DNA of 64,000 bases from Corynespora cassiicola (lineage: Eukaryota > Ascomycota > Dothideomycetes > Pleosporales > Corynesporascaceae). Within the stretch, counting starts at the first letter, position 1. Every line of letters starts with the position of its first letter. Below the pieces are notes generated by a model. It made no database searches. It saw only the letters and a program-made list of their open reading frames with translations, and was not told the origin of the DNA. The DNA lies in the NCBI GenBank assembly GCA_022059125.1, contig JAEUWY010000005.1, forward strand, positions 2,790,001 to 2,854,000. Direction: 5' to 3'. The position numbers and the translations under genes are program-made. Positions 43,017 to 53,908 of the stretch are shown here, piece after piece.

Positions 43017-44868
43017 TGCGGTGGCTTCAGTAAGAAGCTCCTACATGTATTGTCAGCGCAAGCTTTCAAACCCGTTGGAGATGTGGGTCAACACTTGCCT
43101 TGGTGATTGAGATCTGAAGTAGATTGTGTTTGGCAGGCCCGATATGATGCTGGCAACGAGGAGACTCAGGGTGTCGTGTGAGTGGCGGCGTAGGAGGTTG
43201 AGGTGTTAGAGGAGAGGAGAAGAGAAGAGCAGAGAAGGTCTTGGACTTAAATATAGTGCGGCGTCCCCAGTAGACAGCATGCGCTCTTACTTTGCCCGAG
43301 AAGCACCCTCTTGATTACCTTGTAGTCGCCATTTATTCTCACTTTCACCTCTGCCTTTACCTTCACCTCCATTTACCATCAATCTGACCCGTCTTTGAAT
43401 AAGAATATGACACAAGATGATGAGCAGAATCTTGTGGAACACAGAAAGAGGGAAAATATTGAAAGATTCTATAAGGAACTACAGGGGGCGGGGGTCTTAT
43501 ACAGTAACGCCAGAGAGTTGTCAAGGGTATCCCAGGTCCTGGAAGTGCCACCCGAAGTAACGCAGCGACTGCGTTGAAACAGACGCACTAAACCAGGCTG
43601 TCCATAATTACACCAGTCATATGATAAGTACACATGATAACTTCAAGCCACTCAGTCTCTGCCATGGAATCGATGCAAAGTACCTCGATGCCATCACATC
43701 ACACTAAAAAACCAACCAAGTCCCAAGCCCCCGCACCCCCTCGTGCATCTGCGCATGCCGCCACCAGCGCCAGTGCCAGGGCAATCGAGAGCTCTCAGTT
43801 GACAAATACTCACGCAGCACTTAACAGGCAGCCGAAGACATGTCCATCCCATACAAAGCCCAGGGGTCCGAGGAAGACGATGCTCAAAGTTTGAATCAAC
43901 GTCAGCAGTCCACGCCCTGATTGGCCAACCCTACAGGCGCAACACACCAGACGAGCATATGCAGAACCCCTACTTCCACCACTACAACAATCGCTCCATC
44001 GCTCTCTTTTGACCCCTGCTCCAAGATGGGCAGATGGACAGACCACCTGTGGCTCCCTCCTCTTTCCTCCCCGCCCCGCCCCGCCTCGCCTCGCCTCGAG
44101 CGAGGCCGCGCCGCAAGAACGTGTGATGTGCGTGCGGCACAGGCACAGGCACAGGCACAGGCGGCGGGTGAACCAACAGTAAGGTTGAGATGGAGGGACG
44201 GTGGATGGGTCAAGCGCGGAAGGGAGATGGCCGTGGTTTCTGTGTGTCATGCCATGTTCTGGTATGTGTGTGTGGACGGGGCTGCACGAGAACGATGGGT
44301 CGATAGGGCGGTATGCACGAGCATGTGTTCATCATCACTCACAGGTTAGCTTCCACATGACAATAGACAATTTACACATTATAAAACATCGCAAAGACAC
44401 TGTGATTGGAAAGAGAAAAAGTCTGGTCAAAGGTACAACTAAGAGTGGACCGTGGCCACCCGCTCGAACCCCTAACTCCAGCTTCGATGAGATCCGAAAC
44501 GCCCGCTATCCAGTCCTATGTGGAGATGTGGGGTATCATTAAGAGAGAGGAAAGACCATTGTACACAAGGAAAATGACAGATGCCGCCACCGTGCGCCAG
44601 AGCATAACGCCGAACCTAATGATCATCCGGGTGAGAAAGGAAAAATTGGGTCTAGTAGCTGGTATTCAACAGCCTCCACCGCAGCTAGCTCGTACCCGAA
44701 GTTGAAGATCGCACGGCGACAGCGTCTGTATAAATTACCCGAGATGAAATGTGAATGAATTGACCGAAAGGGTGCTCGTCGCTAGAGCGCAGTGTAAGCC
44801 GACAGCCTTGTCCGCCTTGTGAGCGAACCATTACCAGGGCGTCGGGTCTCTTTGGGGAAGCGTGAAAC
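43017..44868. other. 1.85-kb intergenic region
   Basis: Upstream of copy C and downstream of the Cys/His-motif gene. Frames of 60-146 codons overlap on both strands and are not called. It includes a GC-rich low-complexity block (44060-44110) and the hexanucleotide repeat listed separately. Confidence 0.5.
44136..44159 (+). repeat. (GGCACA)4 microsatellite
   Basis: Four exact GGCACA units in an otherwise GC-rich noncoding stretch. Confidence 0.9.
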
Positions 44869-45984
44869 TCAGCGTTTCTTGGAGGCCGAGGGCTTCCTGA
44901 CGGAGCCCTTGGAAGAGACACGAGTCGGCTTCTTGGGCGTGTTCTTGCGCGACATGGCTCCGGGGAGTTGCGGGAGGAACTCGATGGAGGGAACCTGGGT
45001 GGTCTCCTTCTTATGGAGCATGTCCTTGATGGTGTTGACAGTCTCCTTGACTTGAGCGATGGTGCGGTCAGGACCCATGCCATACTGGAGCTCACGAAGG
45101 ATGTCAATGGGAGCCTCGAATGCCTTGCCGGGCCTAGGGTTCACGGAAGCAATGGCCTCCTCGGTCGACATGCCAGAGGCGACCTTGCGAGAAAAGGCAT
45201 TGAGTCGGGCCTCCTCGGACTTCTTGAGAACAACCTCGTAAACAGTGCCAGGGAACTGGGCCTCGATGACATCGAACTGGCGCAGAATCAGATCAATCTT
45301 GCGCAGCTGCCACAACTCCTGGTTGTACGTGGCACGCTGGTAGTGCTTCCGGCAGAACAGCGGCCAATCCGTAATGTCGCGAGTGCATGCCTTGTTGCGG
45401 CCAAAGTGGTCGGAGATGACCTTGCGCGAAAGAACCAAGGTATACTGACCGGTGCAACACTCGGAGTACTCGTCGTTCATGCAGACAAACTCGCGGTCCT
45501 CGAGAGGGACATAGTCGGCATTCTGAATTGGAGCAGGACTCGAACTCTCAGGGCTGGATTTGACAAGGACAGCAGGAGCAGTGCCAGCGGCGTCGGCAGG
45601 GGAAGACACGGGGGTATTGTAGGCGGTATGCGGAGCTACAACATGGGCATCCTGGGCAGCGAGATCCTGAGAAGAAGTCGAAGAACCACGAGGTGGTTTC
45701 TTGGCGACAGCAGCTGGGGGAGATTTGGGAGAGCCCTCAGCGACCACAGCGTCGATCGAAGCCGGGCCGGCTGCGCCAGAGTCAGCGGGAGAGGCGGGCT
45801 CCATCTTGACTGAAGTGGGTTCGGCAGGGAGCTCATGGGCGACGGCAGACAGAGGAGCCTGAGCAGCGCGGGCGGGCTCGGCCATTAAGTTGGCAATCTG
45901 CATGGCCGACCTGATGGCACTGGCGGTCGAGTTGGAGAAGGGGGAGGGGGAGGGAGCCGACATGACCGCGGGGCCGGTTGACAT
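44869..45984 (-). CDS. conserved fungal protein with Cys/His motif
   Basis: A 371-residue intronless frame from ATG 45984. The first ~160 residues are Ala/Pro/Ser-rich and disordered. A compact central region (about 168-290) has the look of a conserved fold: FVCMNDEYSECCTGQYTLV, DHFGRNKACTRDI, WPLFCRKHYQRATYN, WQLRKIDLILRQFDVIEAQ, PGTVYEVVLKK. The Cys and His residues (CMND..CC..CT..FCRKH) could bind a metal. The C terminus is basic (SRKNTPKKPTRVSSKGSVRKPSASKKR in part), suggesting nucleic-acid or nuclear association. I recall similar proteins in filamentous ascomycetes without an assigned function and give none here. In-frame codons upstream of the ATG lack another ATG. Confidence 0.75.
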   Translation of the reverse strand: MSTGPAVMSAPSPSPFSNSTASAIRSAMQIANLMAEPARAAQAPLSAVAHELPAEPTSVKMEPASPADSGAAGPASIDAVVAEGSPKSPPAAVAKKPPRGSSTSSQDLAAQDAHVVAPHTAYNTPVSSPADAAGTAPAVLVKSSPESSSPAPIQNADYVPLEDREFVCMNDEYSECCTGQYTLVLSRKVISDHFGRNKACTRDITDWPLFCRKHYQRATYNQELWQLRKIDLILRQFDVIEAQFPGTVYEVVLKKSEEARLNAFSRKVASGMSTEEAIASVNPRPGKAFEAPIDILRELQYGMGPDRTIAQVKETVNTIKDMLHKKETTQVPSIEFLPQLPGAMSRKNTPKKPTRVSSKGSVRKPSASKKR

Positions 45985-47749
45985 GGCTGATGACGTGGGA
46001 GAAGTGAAGAGGAGTGTTGTGGGAGCTGGCAAAGAGGCTAGGTGGGTGAGCGGCAAGCAGCAGCAGATGGCAGTGCAGTGACTGGTTGTGAGCTGGGGGG
46101 GCGTGTGGTGCAGAGGGTTTGGGAGGAAGGAGATCTGGAGGAGGGCGGGCAGAGGAAGTCCTTATATGGAGCGGGCAGGCAGGCAGGGAGTGGGGCGCGC
46201 TGTGACTGTTTGACGTTCGGTCGGCGACAATAGCCAGGGCGGCGCACAATAGGAAGTCACGTCACAATAGCTGGTAGCAGGCCGACATTCACTCAGCCGT
46301 CTGCTTCACCCGCTCGCCAGAGGAAACCCCAGACCGCTTCAGACTGGCCGCCTGGCCGGCTTCCCACTTGCCCACCCGCATGCCCCGTCGTCCAGTCGCT
46401 GCCTCCGCACGCAAACGAATGGCGGGATCTCGACGGCCACGAGAGCGCCGTCGTGGCTCTGGATTTGCTGCAGCGGAGCGCCAAGCCAAGCGTTCGTGGG
46501 AAGCTCAGGCCGCGACTTGAGCCTTCTGCCCCCCCAGCGCTACGGACGACCCCTGTCAAGCCGTCGTGTTCCCTTGTTAACGTAGTGCCCTGTAGGAAAC
46601 TGTCCGATAAGCCCAGAATGTGGGGTGAAGTGGGCGGGTGTCAGGCGCAGACGGCCTGGCCGCCTCGCACCGTCACTGCCCATCCACGTCGTTCAATGGC
46701 GCTTCAGCAACGATTGAAGGGGCATGAGGCTTTGTTTGGTATTTTGGCGGATGACTGGCCTGGCAGATGTCCCGGGCCGAGTCTGCTGGACGGATCAAGC
46801 TGCACTGTTCGCAGCCAGTTTGCACCTCGACGGGAGCACGTGGCCGAGTACTCAACCTGGGTCCCGCTAGGCCGCCCTCGACCAGCCACATGTCCACCTG
46901 AAACTCGGACTGAACAAGTGAATGGGTTCGCCGGTGACTTGACAGAGGCCCCTCATCATCTGCCGCATCGCTGAGGGCCGTCGGCTACGAGCGGCCGGGA
47001 GTCATTGCTCTTATCAACCAGTGCACACTTGAACCACAAATGGAACGAAGCGACGCTGAGCAAGGCCGAGCTCTGGGTGGCACAAAGGGCAGTGCGAAGA
47101 ACAGGCTACTCCTCCCTGGGCAGGCAGCGGGCCGGGCTTCGCCAGCGCTCAACGCCCGTAGACCGACCTCCCATTTGGTTGAGGCTGACATCGGTCTAGA
47201 GCCTGGATAGATTGCCTCGCCCGTCGCCAATTCCGCAAAGCACCTAGGTAGGCAGGGCAAGCGTGGTGTCTCGCAATCTTGAGCGAATGCTACAGCTGCC
47301 ACGGCGAGCGAGCAAGAAGCCGGTGTTTGCCATTCAAATGAGCAAGAGGCGGGGAAGCTGGGCATGAGCAACCCAACGAGCACAGCCACTCGATGTGTTT
47401 GAGATAGACATTCGGCGCCAGACTCAAATTCAAGGGCCACTCTCCTTCCCCGATGGCCAGGGGTTACATCCTGGCCGGTGCAGTCTCGCCATGGGCCCGT
47501 AGGGCGCAGCCCACGCCCGCTAGCATCCATAGCGTACCAAGCTTTGACATAAGACTTGGACCCTGCAGCGGAGATTTCTCTGCGGAAGATATTGGCGTAG
47601 AGCCAGCCCTCCCCTAGCTTACATGTCCAGTAACATTGCCGTTTTCTTGTACAAGGCCGATTGTGGAGCCGACAGAGCATCAGGTAGCATCTGCATGCAA
47701 CGAAAAGAAATGGCTCGACATCGGAGCCGGGGGAGTGACTGCTTCTATC

Positions 47750-47915
47750 TACCTACCCAGGTAGGTATGTGGGCAGGTGCTCACTTTGAAACGCGCCTGC
47801 CCAGGTGGGCATGTTTGGTAGAGCTCCAGGCACGTGACGAGACATGACGCAAGCGGGTCACCTGCCTAGTCTAGGACGCACCCAGTCTAGAAGGCGCCTG
47901 TCTAGGACGGCAGGC
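47750..47915. repeat. cluster of four short inverted repeats
   Basis: Within 166 bp there are TACCTACC/GGTAGGTA arms (47750-47767, 2-nt centre), TGCCCA/TGGGCA arms (47798-47811, 2-nt centre), CCTAG/CTAGG (47865-47875, 1-nt centre) and GCCTG/CAGGC arms (47896-47915). The half-sites share a CCTRSC-like core. They could be protein-binding sites or hairpins; the function is unknown. Confidence 0.5.
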
Positions 47916-48165
47916 ACGCTGGAAACGGCACAGGGATGGGCTGCCAATCTCCGCACAATGCATAAATGTATCCCGAGTCCGCATCATCACCATCTGCCCC
48001 GGAACCAACTTCGTCTCCCTCATACATGACTGTCCCTTGTGTCTAGACTTGTGCTTCTCCTCGCAAGCTTGTGTATAGCCAGGCGAGGCAATAAGCCTGA
48101 TGTGTGTTTTTTATGCTGCGAATGCTCTATCACTCTCACTCTCACTCACTGTGAACACACACACC

Positions 48166-48187
48166 CTCTCTCTCTCTCTCTCTCTCT
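48166..48187 (+). repeat. (CT)11 dinucleotide repeat
   Basis: Eleven perfect CT units, preceded by CACTCT and ACAC runs, about 650 bp upstream of the helicase start. Confidence 0.9.
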
Positions 48188-48835
48188 GGAGCCAATCCCG
48201 GGTTTCAACTCAATTTCACAAACAGGCTGGTTCTGGGGCCATGATCAAGAACTCGTACCCATGATAACCAATCTAGTGCCGAGTTGTGCTTCGATGAGCG
48301 ACTCCAGCCTCGAAGGCTGTTGACCGAGGGCGTGCCAGCCTGGCAGCCAAGCGCGACTGTCCCAGCTTGCCAAGACCAACGTTCCGGTCCCCGTCTCACT
48401 CCACGACGTATCTTCAGCATGGTTCATCCAGCGCCATCCTAGCACAAACTTCAACTGCATGCATGAGAGAAAGAATTGCGAAGATAAAGTGCTGCAGGAA
48501 TATCATAACAGACGCTGTCCTTTCAATGCGGATGACCGATCAGGTGTCGTGGCGAGGCTAGCCCTCAAGAGGCTGCATAAAGGACTGGCTTCTCTTCGAC
48601 GACATCAGCATCACATCAGACCTGCGCACCTTGTTCTTAGATGAGGTACCTGTTCTCTCTGCAGGAAAACATCACTACGTCAATTTCCTTCTTGCTCTAC
48701 TTGGGTAATAGAGTCAAAATTAATGAGCGGGCCCTTCACGGCAGCATTTTACAAGAGATCGTCCAGCCAATCTCGTGCAGCCGCAAAGCAGTCACGGAAC
48801 AAGCAGCTCATGGGACGCTCAGCACCAACCCAACA

Positions 48836-51547
48836 ATGAATAGACCTTGGCCTACAGGCCCACGAGTGGGCATTGCTCCGCGTCGTCCGAACAGAAATAG
48901 TTTCTCATCGTCCGCGAGCTTGATGGCCGTTCCAACCACTCCGAATACCACGCCAATGCCCTGGACAGCTCCAACACCAAGAAGCGCCATCCCTATCACA
49001 GCATCAACGAGCAATCAAACACCAATAATAGAGAATCATATTTCGGCACTGGAAGCCGCAAAGTTCGAATACGACGTATACGCGACACCCTTTGTCCCCT
49101 CTGTTCTCAAAAACATAAATCGCGAACAAGGCCAAGTCTCGAACAACGAGCCTAAGCATACTATCGATTATGCTTCCTATACAGACAGCTTTGCTGGCAG
49201 ATCTTTTGTTCCCAAACGTCAAATACCTGCCCATTTCGACCAGCAACACTACACCTATGAGCTCAGTCCAGAGAATTACTTTGGCTTCTTCAAGCAGCTT
49301 TTCCAGAATGAACGGGCGGCCAAGGAAAAGGAAAACGAACTATACGCTCTCTACAAGGTGTCCATGAAACACATACCGACTTCTGAGGGCACTCTTTTCT
49401 TGCTTACGATACCTGGTCTGCGAGAAGATACGCCCTTGGTCGAAATGGGGGATATCTTGCACGTTCGCCAACTGATCGTCCACAACGACGGAAACCTGTC
49501 ACCTGGCCGCAACTGGACAGGCATTCAACACAACGCATCAGTCTTTGCCGTCAATAGAGCACAAGAGCTCGTCTATCTAAAAGCAGATGCAATAATTCCA
49601 GTCTCTCACACGCACCAGATCCCCGCCGTGGTAGCTAATGTCGTGGTACCAGTCAAGGAACGGGATCTAACCGCCCAAATGAACGCCCTGGCCGTAGTCC
49701 AAGGAGCACTCAGGAGCACAAGCACCGAGAAAGTTCTCGATCGGCTCGAAAATCTTGGATCGGGAGATACTACAGACCCCAAGAAAGCCAACGGCCTCGC
49801 CGCCCACGAAAACAACTGGATCCGCAAGATGCTCTTCCCTCAAGAGACGGACGGGATCCAAATGCACACTCTGCGCGGAATCCCCCACCGTCAACTCTTC
49901 GACCACAACATTAACTTCGAGCAAGCCCATGCAGTCAACTCGGTCTGCAAAAACGACTACGGCGTCCTCCCATATCTCATCTCCGGGCCTCCCGGCACCG
50001 GAAAGACGAAGACACTCGTTGAAATGGCCATGCAGCTCCTACAAACCACGGATGTGGCCCACATGCTCATATGTGCGCCTTCTGAGCCTGCGGCGGATAC
50101 TCTGGCACTCCGGTTGAAAGAGTACCTCGATCGCGCCCAGCTTCTGCGCCTCAATAGACCGAATCGCGCGGATAATGAGGTTCCTGGGGAACTTTTGCCG
50201 TACTGCTACATGGAGCGCGAGATGTTCTACATTCCGCCGTTTGAAGTGCTAATGAAATATAACGTAGTCGTCACGTCCTGCCGTGATGCGTCGATTCTAG
50301 CAGGCGCGCGTGTAACAAACGCCGATTTATATGCCATCGAGCGCAACACCATGGCGGCTTTCCATCCAGAATCGTCGTCAGCCCCACGGGCACTTCACTG
50401 GGGGGCACTATTGATCGACGAAGCAGCCCAGGCCACCGAAATGGATGTCCTCCCCGCCATCAGCGCCATAATGCCACCCCCCGACTACCCATCCCACCTC
50501 CCCCAACCCCGCTTCGCCTTGGCTGGCGACGAGCACCAACTCGGCCCCCGAACCGCCTCTTGCGACCCCTTATACTCCACCTCGCTCTTCGCGCGCCTCT
50601 TCGCGCGAACCCTCTACGCCACACACCCCCTCTCCCGCACCTTGATCAAGCCCTCGACCGGGCCCCCCGTCCTCACAAAATCTATGCTCCCAATCCTAAC
50701 ACCCCCTTTCACAAATCTGACCCGAAACTACCGCTCCCACCCCGCCATCCTGAGCGTGCCCTCTTCCCTCTTCTACGCTGACACCCTCCTCCCCGAAGCC
50801 CCCTTCTCCAGAACCCCGCTCCAGCACTCGACCCTCTGGCGCGGCCGCAAATGGCCCCTCCTCTTCATCCCGCACATCGGGCCCGACGAGATCGAGCGCG
50901 AAGGTGGAGGCTGGTACAACGAGTCGGAAGCGCGCACCGCCTGCTCGCTCGCGCAGCGGCTGGTGCGCGAGTCCGCGGTCCGGCAAGCCGACATCTGCAT
51001 CATGAGTCCGTTCGCAGCGCAGGTGCGGCTTTTGCGGCGGCACATGCGGAGCGCTGCGTACGGAGGGTTGTACCATGTCAACATTGGGCCGCTGGAGGCG
51101 TTCCAGGGGTTGGAGAGGAGGGTCGTGATCGTGTGTACGACAAGGACGCGGGCGAGGTTTTTGGAACTGGATCGGAGGTTGGGGGTGGGCGTTTTGGGAC
51201 AGAGGAGGAGGATGAATGTTGCGGTCACGCGGGCGATGGAGGGGTTATTTGTCATTGGGAGTCCGGAGGTGCTGGGAGGGGATGAGTGGTGGGGGGAGTG
51301 GTTGGCTTTTTGCGTGAGGAATGGGTGCGTGAATGATGTTGAGGGGGTGTGGCCGGAGGGGGAGAGGAGGGGGGAGGGTAGGGTGGGAGCGTTGGAGAGG
51401 GCATTAGTGAGGAGGAATATGAAGATTCAGGATAGAGTACTTGGGGGTGGTGATGCTGGGGTGGGGTTTGGGGGTGAGTATGAAGAGTGGGTTGAAGGGT
51501 TGAGAGAGGTATTTGATGAGGATGATGGCCAGGAGATGGAAACATAG
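48836..51547 (+). CDS. superfamily 1 RNA/DNA helicase, Upf1/MOV10-like
   Basis: A 903-residue intronless frame from ATG 48836; the frame is open to 48641, so a longer form (968) is possible. SF1 helicase motifs in order: Q/I region, Walker A GPPGTGKT near residue 384, motif Ia CAPSEPAADTL, motif II DEAA near 527 (LLIDEAAQATEMD), motif III LAGDEHQLGPR, motif IV LTRNYRSHPAI, motif V with LEAFQGLERRVVIV, and motif VI NVAVTRAMEGLFVIG. The spacing and DEAA box fit the Upf1/SDE3/MOV10 group, which unwinds or remodels RNA in decay and silencing; a DNA role cannot be excluded. The N terminus is Pro/Ser/Thr-rich, and the last 60 residues are Gly/Glu-rich. Confidence 0.9.
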   Translation: MNRPWPTGPRVGIAPRRPNRNSFSSSASLMAVPTTPNTTPMPWTAPTPRSAIPITASTSNQTPIIENHISALEAAKFEYDVYATPFVPSVLKNINREQGQVSNNEPKHTIDYASYTDSFAGRSFVPKRQIPAHFDQQHYTYELSPENYFGFFKQLFQNERAAKEKENELYALYKVSMKHIPTSEGTLFLLTIPGLREDTPLVEMGDILHVRQLIVHNDGNLSPGRNWTGIQHNASVFAVNRAQELVYLKADAIIPVSHTHQIPAVVANVVVPVKERDLTAQMNALAVVQGALRSTSTEKVLDRLENLGSGDTTDPKKANGLAAHENNWIRKMLFPQETDGIQMHTLRGIPHRQLFDHNINFEQAHAVNSVCKNDYGVLPYLISGPPGTGKTKTLVEMAMQLLQTTDVAHMLICAPSEPAADTLALRLKEYLDRAQLLRLNRPNRADNEVPGELLPYCYMEREMFYIPPFEVLMKYNVVVTSCRDASILAGARVTNADLYAIERNTMAAFHPESSSAPRALHWGALLIDEAAQATEMDVLPAISAIMPPPDYPSHLPQPRFALAGDEHQLGPRTASCDPLYSTSLFARLFARTLYATHPLSRTLIKPSTGPPVLTKSMLPILTPPFTNLTRNYRSHPAILSVPSSLFYADTLLPEAPFSRTPLQHSTLWRGRKWPLLFIPHIGPDEIEREGGGWYNESEARTACSLAQRLVRESAVRQADICIMSPFAAQVRLLRRHMRSAAYGGLYHVNIGPLEAFQGLERRVVIVCTTRTRARFLELDRRLGVGVLGQRRRMNVAVTRAMEGLFVIGSPEVLGGDEWWGEWLAFCVRNGCVNDVEGVWPEGERRGEGRVGALERALVRRNMKIQDRVLGGGDAGVGFGGEYEEWVEGLREVFDEDDGQEMET

Positions 51548-51824
51548 TTTGCTGATCCTCTGGAATACCAGACACTAGGTCATGCAATCAACGAAGGCGT
51601 AATTCTGCTCACGGTGCAAGACACAAGTTCACGGGCGGCCAGCTCTGGCGTCACCTTTCTTTACTTTGGATAGCAATCGTCTTTTTCGGGCACCATCGGT
51701 TCATTTTTTATTTTATTTTTACGGTCAGCAGGCAGGCGTGCCGGGTCACCCCCCATGATTCTGCTGGTGGTGGCGAAGCGGGCTCATCCCATAGAGTAAT
51801 ATCAACATGACTATGGCCTTTTTT

Positions 51825-53908
51825 TCACAATTCCTCTGCCGAAGATTCTGCTGCTATGAATTAGCTCAAGCTTCGGATGGGAGTGCCCTCAGATACTCAC
51901 CATCAATCATTTCTTCCATATATAATTCCAAGAGCCCGGGAATTTGCTCTATTCCGTTTTCTCCCTGCTCAAAGCGGACTTGTTCATCCAAGTCAATAAC
52001 GTCCTCCTCAAGCAACGCCCTACAGAGGCCATCGCTCGTAATGAGCACCTTTAGTGTCCTGCTAGTCCCCGCCGATCTCAGCACATCCAAAAGCAGTTCG
52101 AGGTAGCCAAAAGTTCCATCGCCGCTGGCTCCATTGTCGTTATCAACCAGCTGAAAGCCATCCAGCACGACAATCAAGACCTTGGGCATGAGGCTCAAAA
52201 GCCCTTCGATCAAGTTGAAAGCATCCAGAATGCTCTCGGTGCTTCCATCCAAGCGTCTGAACCTTTCTGCGCTCAAATCTATATCCGTTTCGACTTCATC
52301 TGGCAGACGCCAAACCAGCTGGCGGATGATTGAATACACCATCAGCACCAGTCGGTCCATTTCGATCGATCGGTCTTCTGCGCCTGGATCGATGCTCTCT
52401 GCCAGGCCTTCATCGCCTCTGAAGCGATAGGCCAGGAACGGAATCTTGAGCCGCTCGCCGACCATGACGGTGTAGTAGGCGGCTGTAGAAACCTCGCTGA
52501 GCTCGTCGGTCTCGGACGGACCTCGCATCCAAAGCCATTCGCTCTCCTGGCCTGTCAGCCAGCTTTCGAGCCGCTGGAAGACAGCGGGCGCGAATCTAAA
52601 GTCTTCAGGCTCTCTGATGTCGATGGGGTAGCCGCTATCTGCCACGGCTTCTAGGAACCAGGATGCTGCCTCGATGTCCTCCCAGGGGAGAAGCCCTTTC
52701 GATCCGCGGTTGGTCGACGGGGGAATGGCCTTCATCTTGGCGCCCTGGATAGCCTTGCCCCAGTTCATATTTGCCTTCTTTCCCCTCAGCTGCTTGTCTC
52801 GCTCCTGGATGTGTCGTTTGGCTGCTAGCATGTTCTGCCCATTTGCCTTCTCGCCAATCTTTCGGACCTCGCGGATCTCCATGGTGAGATGCTGCAGCTG
52901 AGCCATGAGCGCCTCTCCGTTGGAAAAGGACAGCGAAATCTCCTCGTTGCGGTCTTTGTGTTTCTTGTTGGTGGCTCTGAGCAGCTCCCCGAGCGTGCTG
53001 TCGATGTCGTTCAGCTTGTGCAGACCCTGCATTGAATTCTCCCGCTCCAGCTCTTTGCTTTTCTCGCGGAGCGCTTTCAGAGGGCCCTCCACGTGGTCTT
53101 CGTAGTAGTTTTTGTTGAGAGATCCTTTGAATCTCTCGAACCGTGATGCAAACCATCGAGTGTAGGGAGCAAGGAACTTGAAACACAGTGTGAAGATTTC
53201 GAGTACCCTGGTGCGCACGTGGTTTAGCTCGGCTTGGGAAGATCGAGCTTTGGCTAATTGAAGTGAGGAGGCGCAATAGTTCAGCTCTGTATTTATGTAA
53301 TCGATCCCATCGGCGAAACCCTGTCCGATTGTTGTGTGGTTCACCGTAGCCTATCACTGATTAACATATCCATTGATGTGAAGGCCCAAACGACTTACTG
53401 TCACGATTGTTTCCATTGTTCCGGTCAGGAGCTTTATGTACTTGTCATCGGACGGTACAAATTTGAAGAGCTCAGAGTAGTCTGCCAAGATGTGACACAT
53501 CTTCTGATACCTTGTCTTGACAGAATTCATGGCGGGTGTATCGTCTGACTTGTCCCTTGAGAACTTTTTGAAGATGCTCCCCTTCGTAGTAGTGTCCAAA
53601 CTCTTCAATGCTTCAAGCATATCTTTCGCAGCAGCCTCCAGCTCCCTGGATGATTTTGAAACGCTGTATGGCTTAGATAACTGATGGCGATGGGTTCTTG
53701 AAACTCACGCATCTGCAGGATTATATGCAGCCTCAAACTGCTCCAGAATGTCTCTCACTTGGGCTCTTTGCTTGATATCATCGTGTATAACCAGAGCTTT
53801 ACCAACTGGCTGGCTTTTCACCCTCTCGGGTAGGTTTCTGATAAATGTTCTGCTCATTTCTTCAGCTTCTTCGTCATCTTCCTTCCTCCGCTGTTGTGCA
53901 CCGTTCAT
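51825..53908 (-). CDS. NLR-like STAND protein with degenerate P-loop
   Basis: Exons 53908-53709, 53663-53399, 53350-51901 and a short last exon to the TGA at 51825, with introns of 45, 48 and about 50 nt, give about 646 residues. The last intron (GTGAGT donor at 51900, GCTAATTC branch, tandem AGCAG acceptor) is inferred; without it the frame ends at 51866 instead. The N-terminal ~300 residues are helical with coiled-coil segments, like the N-terminal regions of fungal NACHT proteins. The NTPase-like part has GPSETDELSEVS where GxxGxGKS is expected, a Walker B-like VLIVVLDGFQLVD and a sensor-like LKVLITSDG. No WD40, ankyrin or TPR repeats follow. It looks like a NACHT-type protein that has lost ATP binding, or a relative such as the fungal DUF7708 group. 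Confidence 0.7.

Larger units (their letters stand above)
45985..48835. other. 2.85-kb gene-poor interval
   Basis: Lies between the Cys/His-motif gene (minus) and the helicase (plus), both transcribed outward. Frames up to 231 codons occur on both strands but overlap and have no domains. It contains a palindrome cluster (47750-47915) and a (CT)11 tract. The helicase frame is open from 48641, so extra N-terminal codons or a leader intron are possible. Confidence 0.5.

Noticed and set aside
46985..47680. 231-codon minus frame in the gene-poor interval
   Set aside because: Arg/Ser/Cys-rich random composition, no domain, opposing frames in the same DNA.
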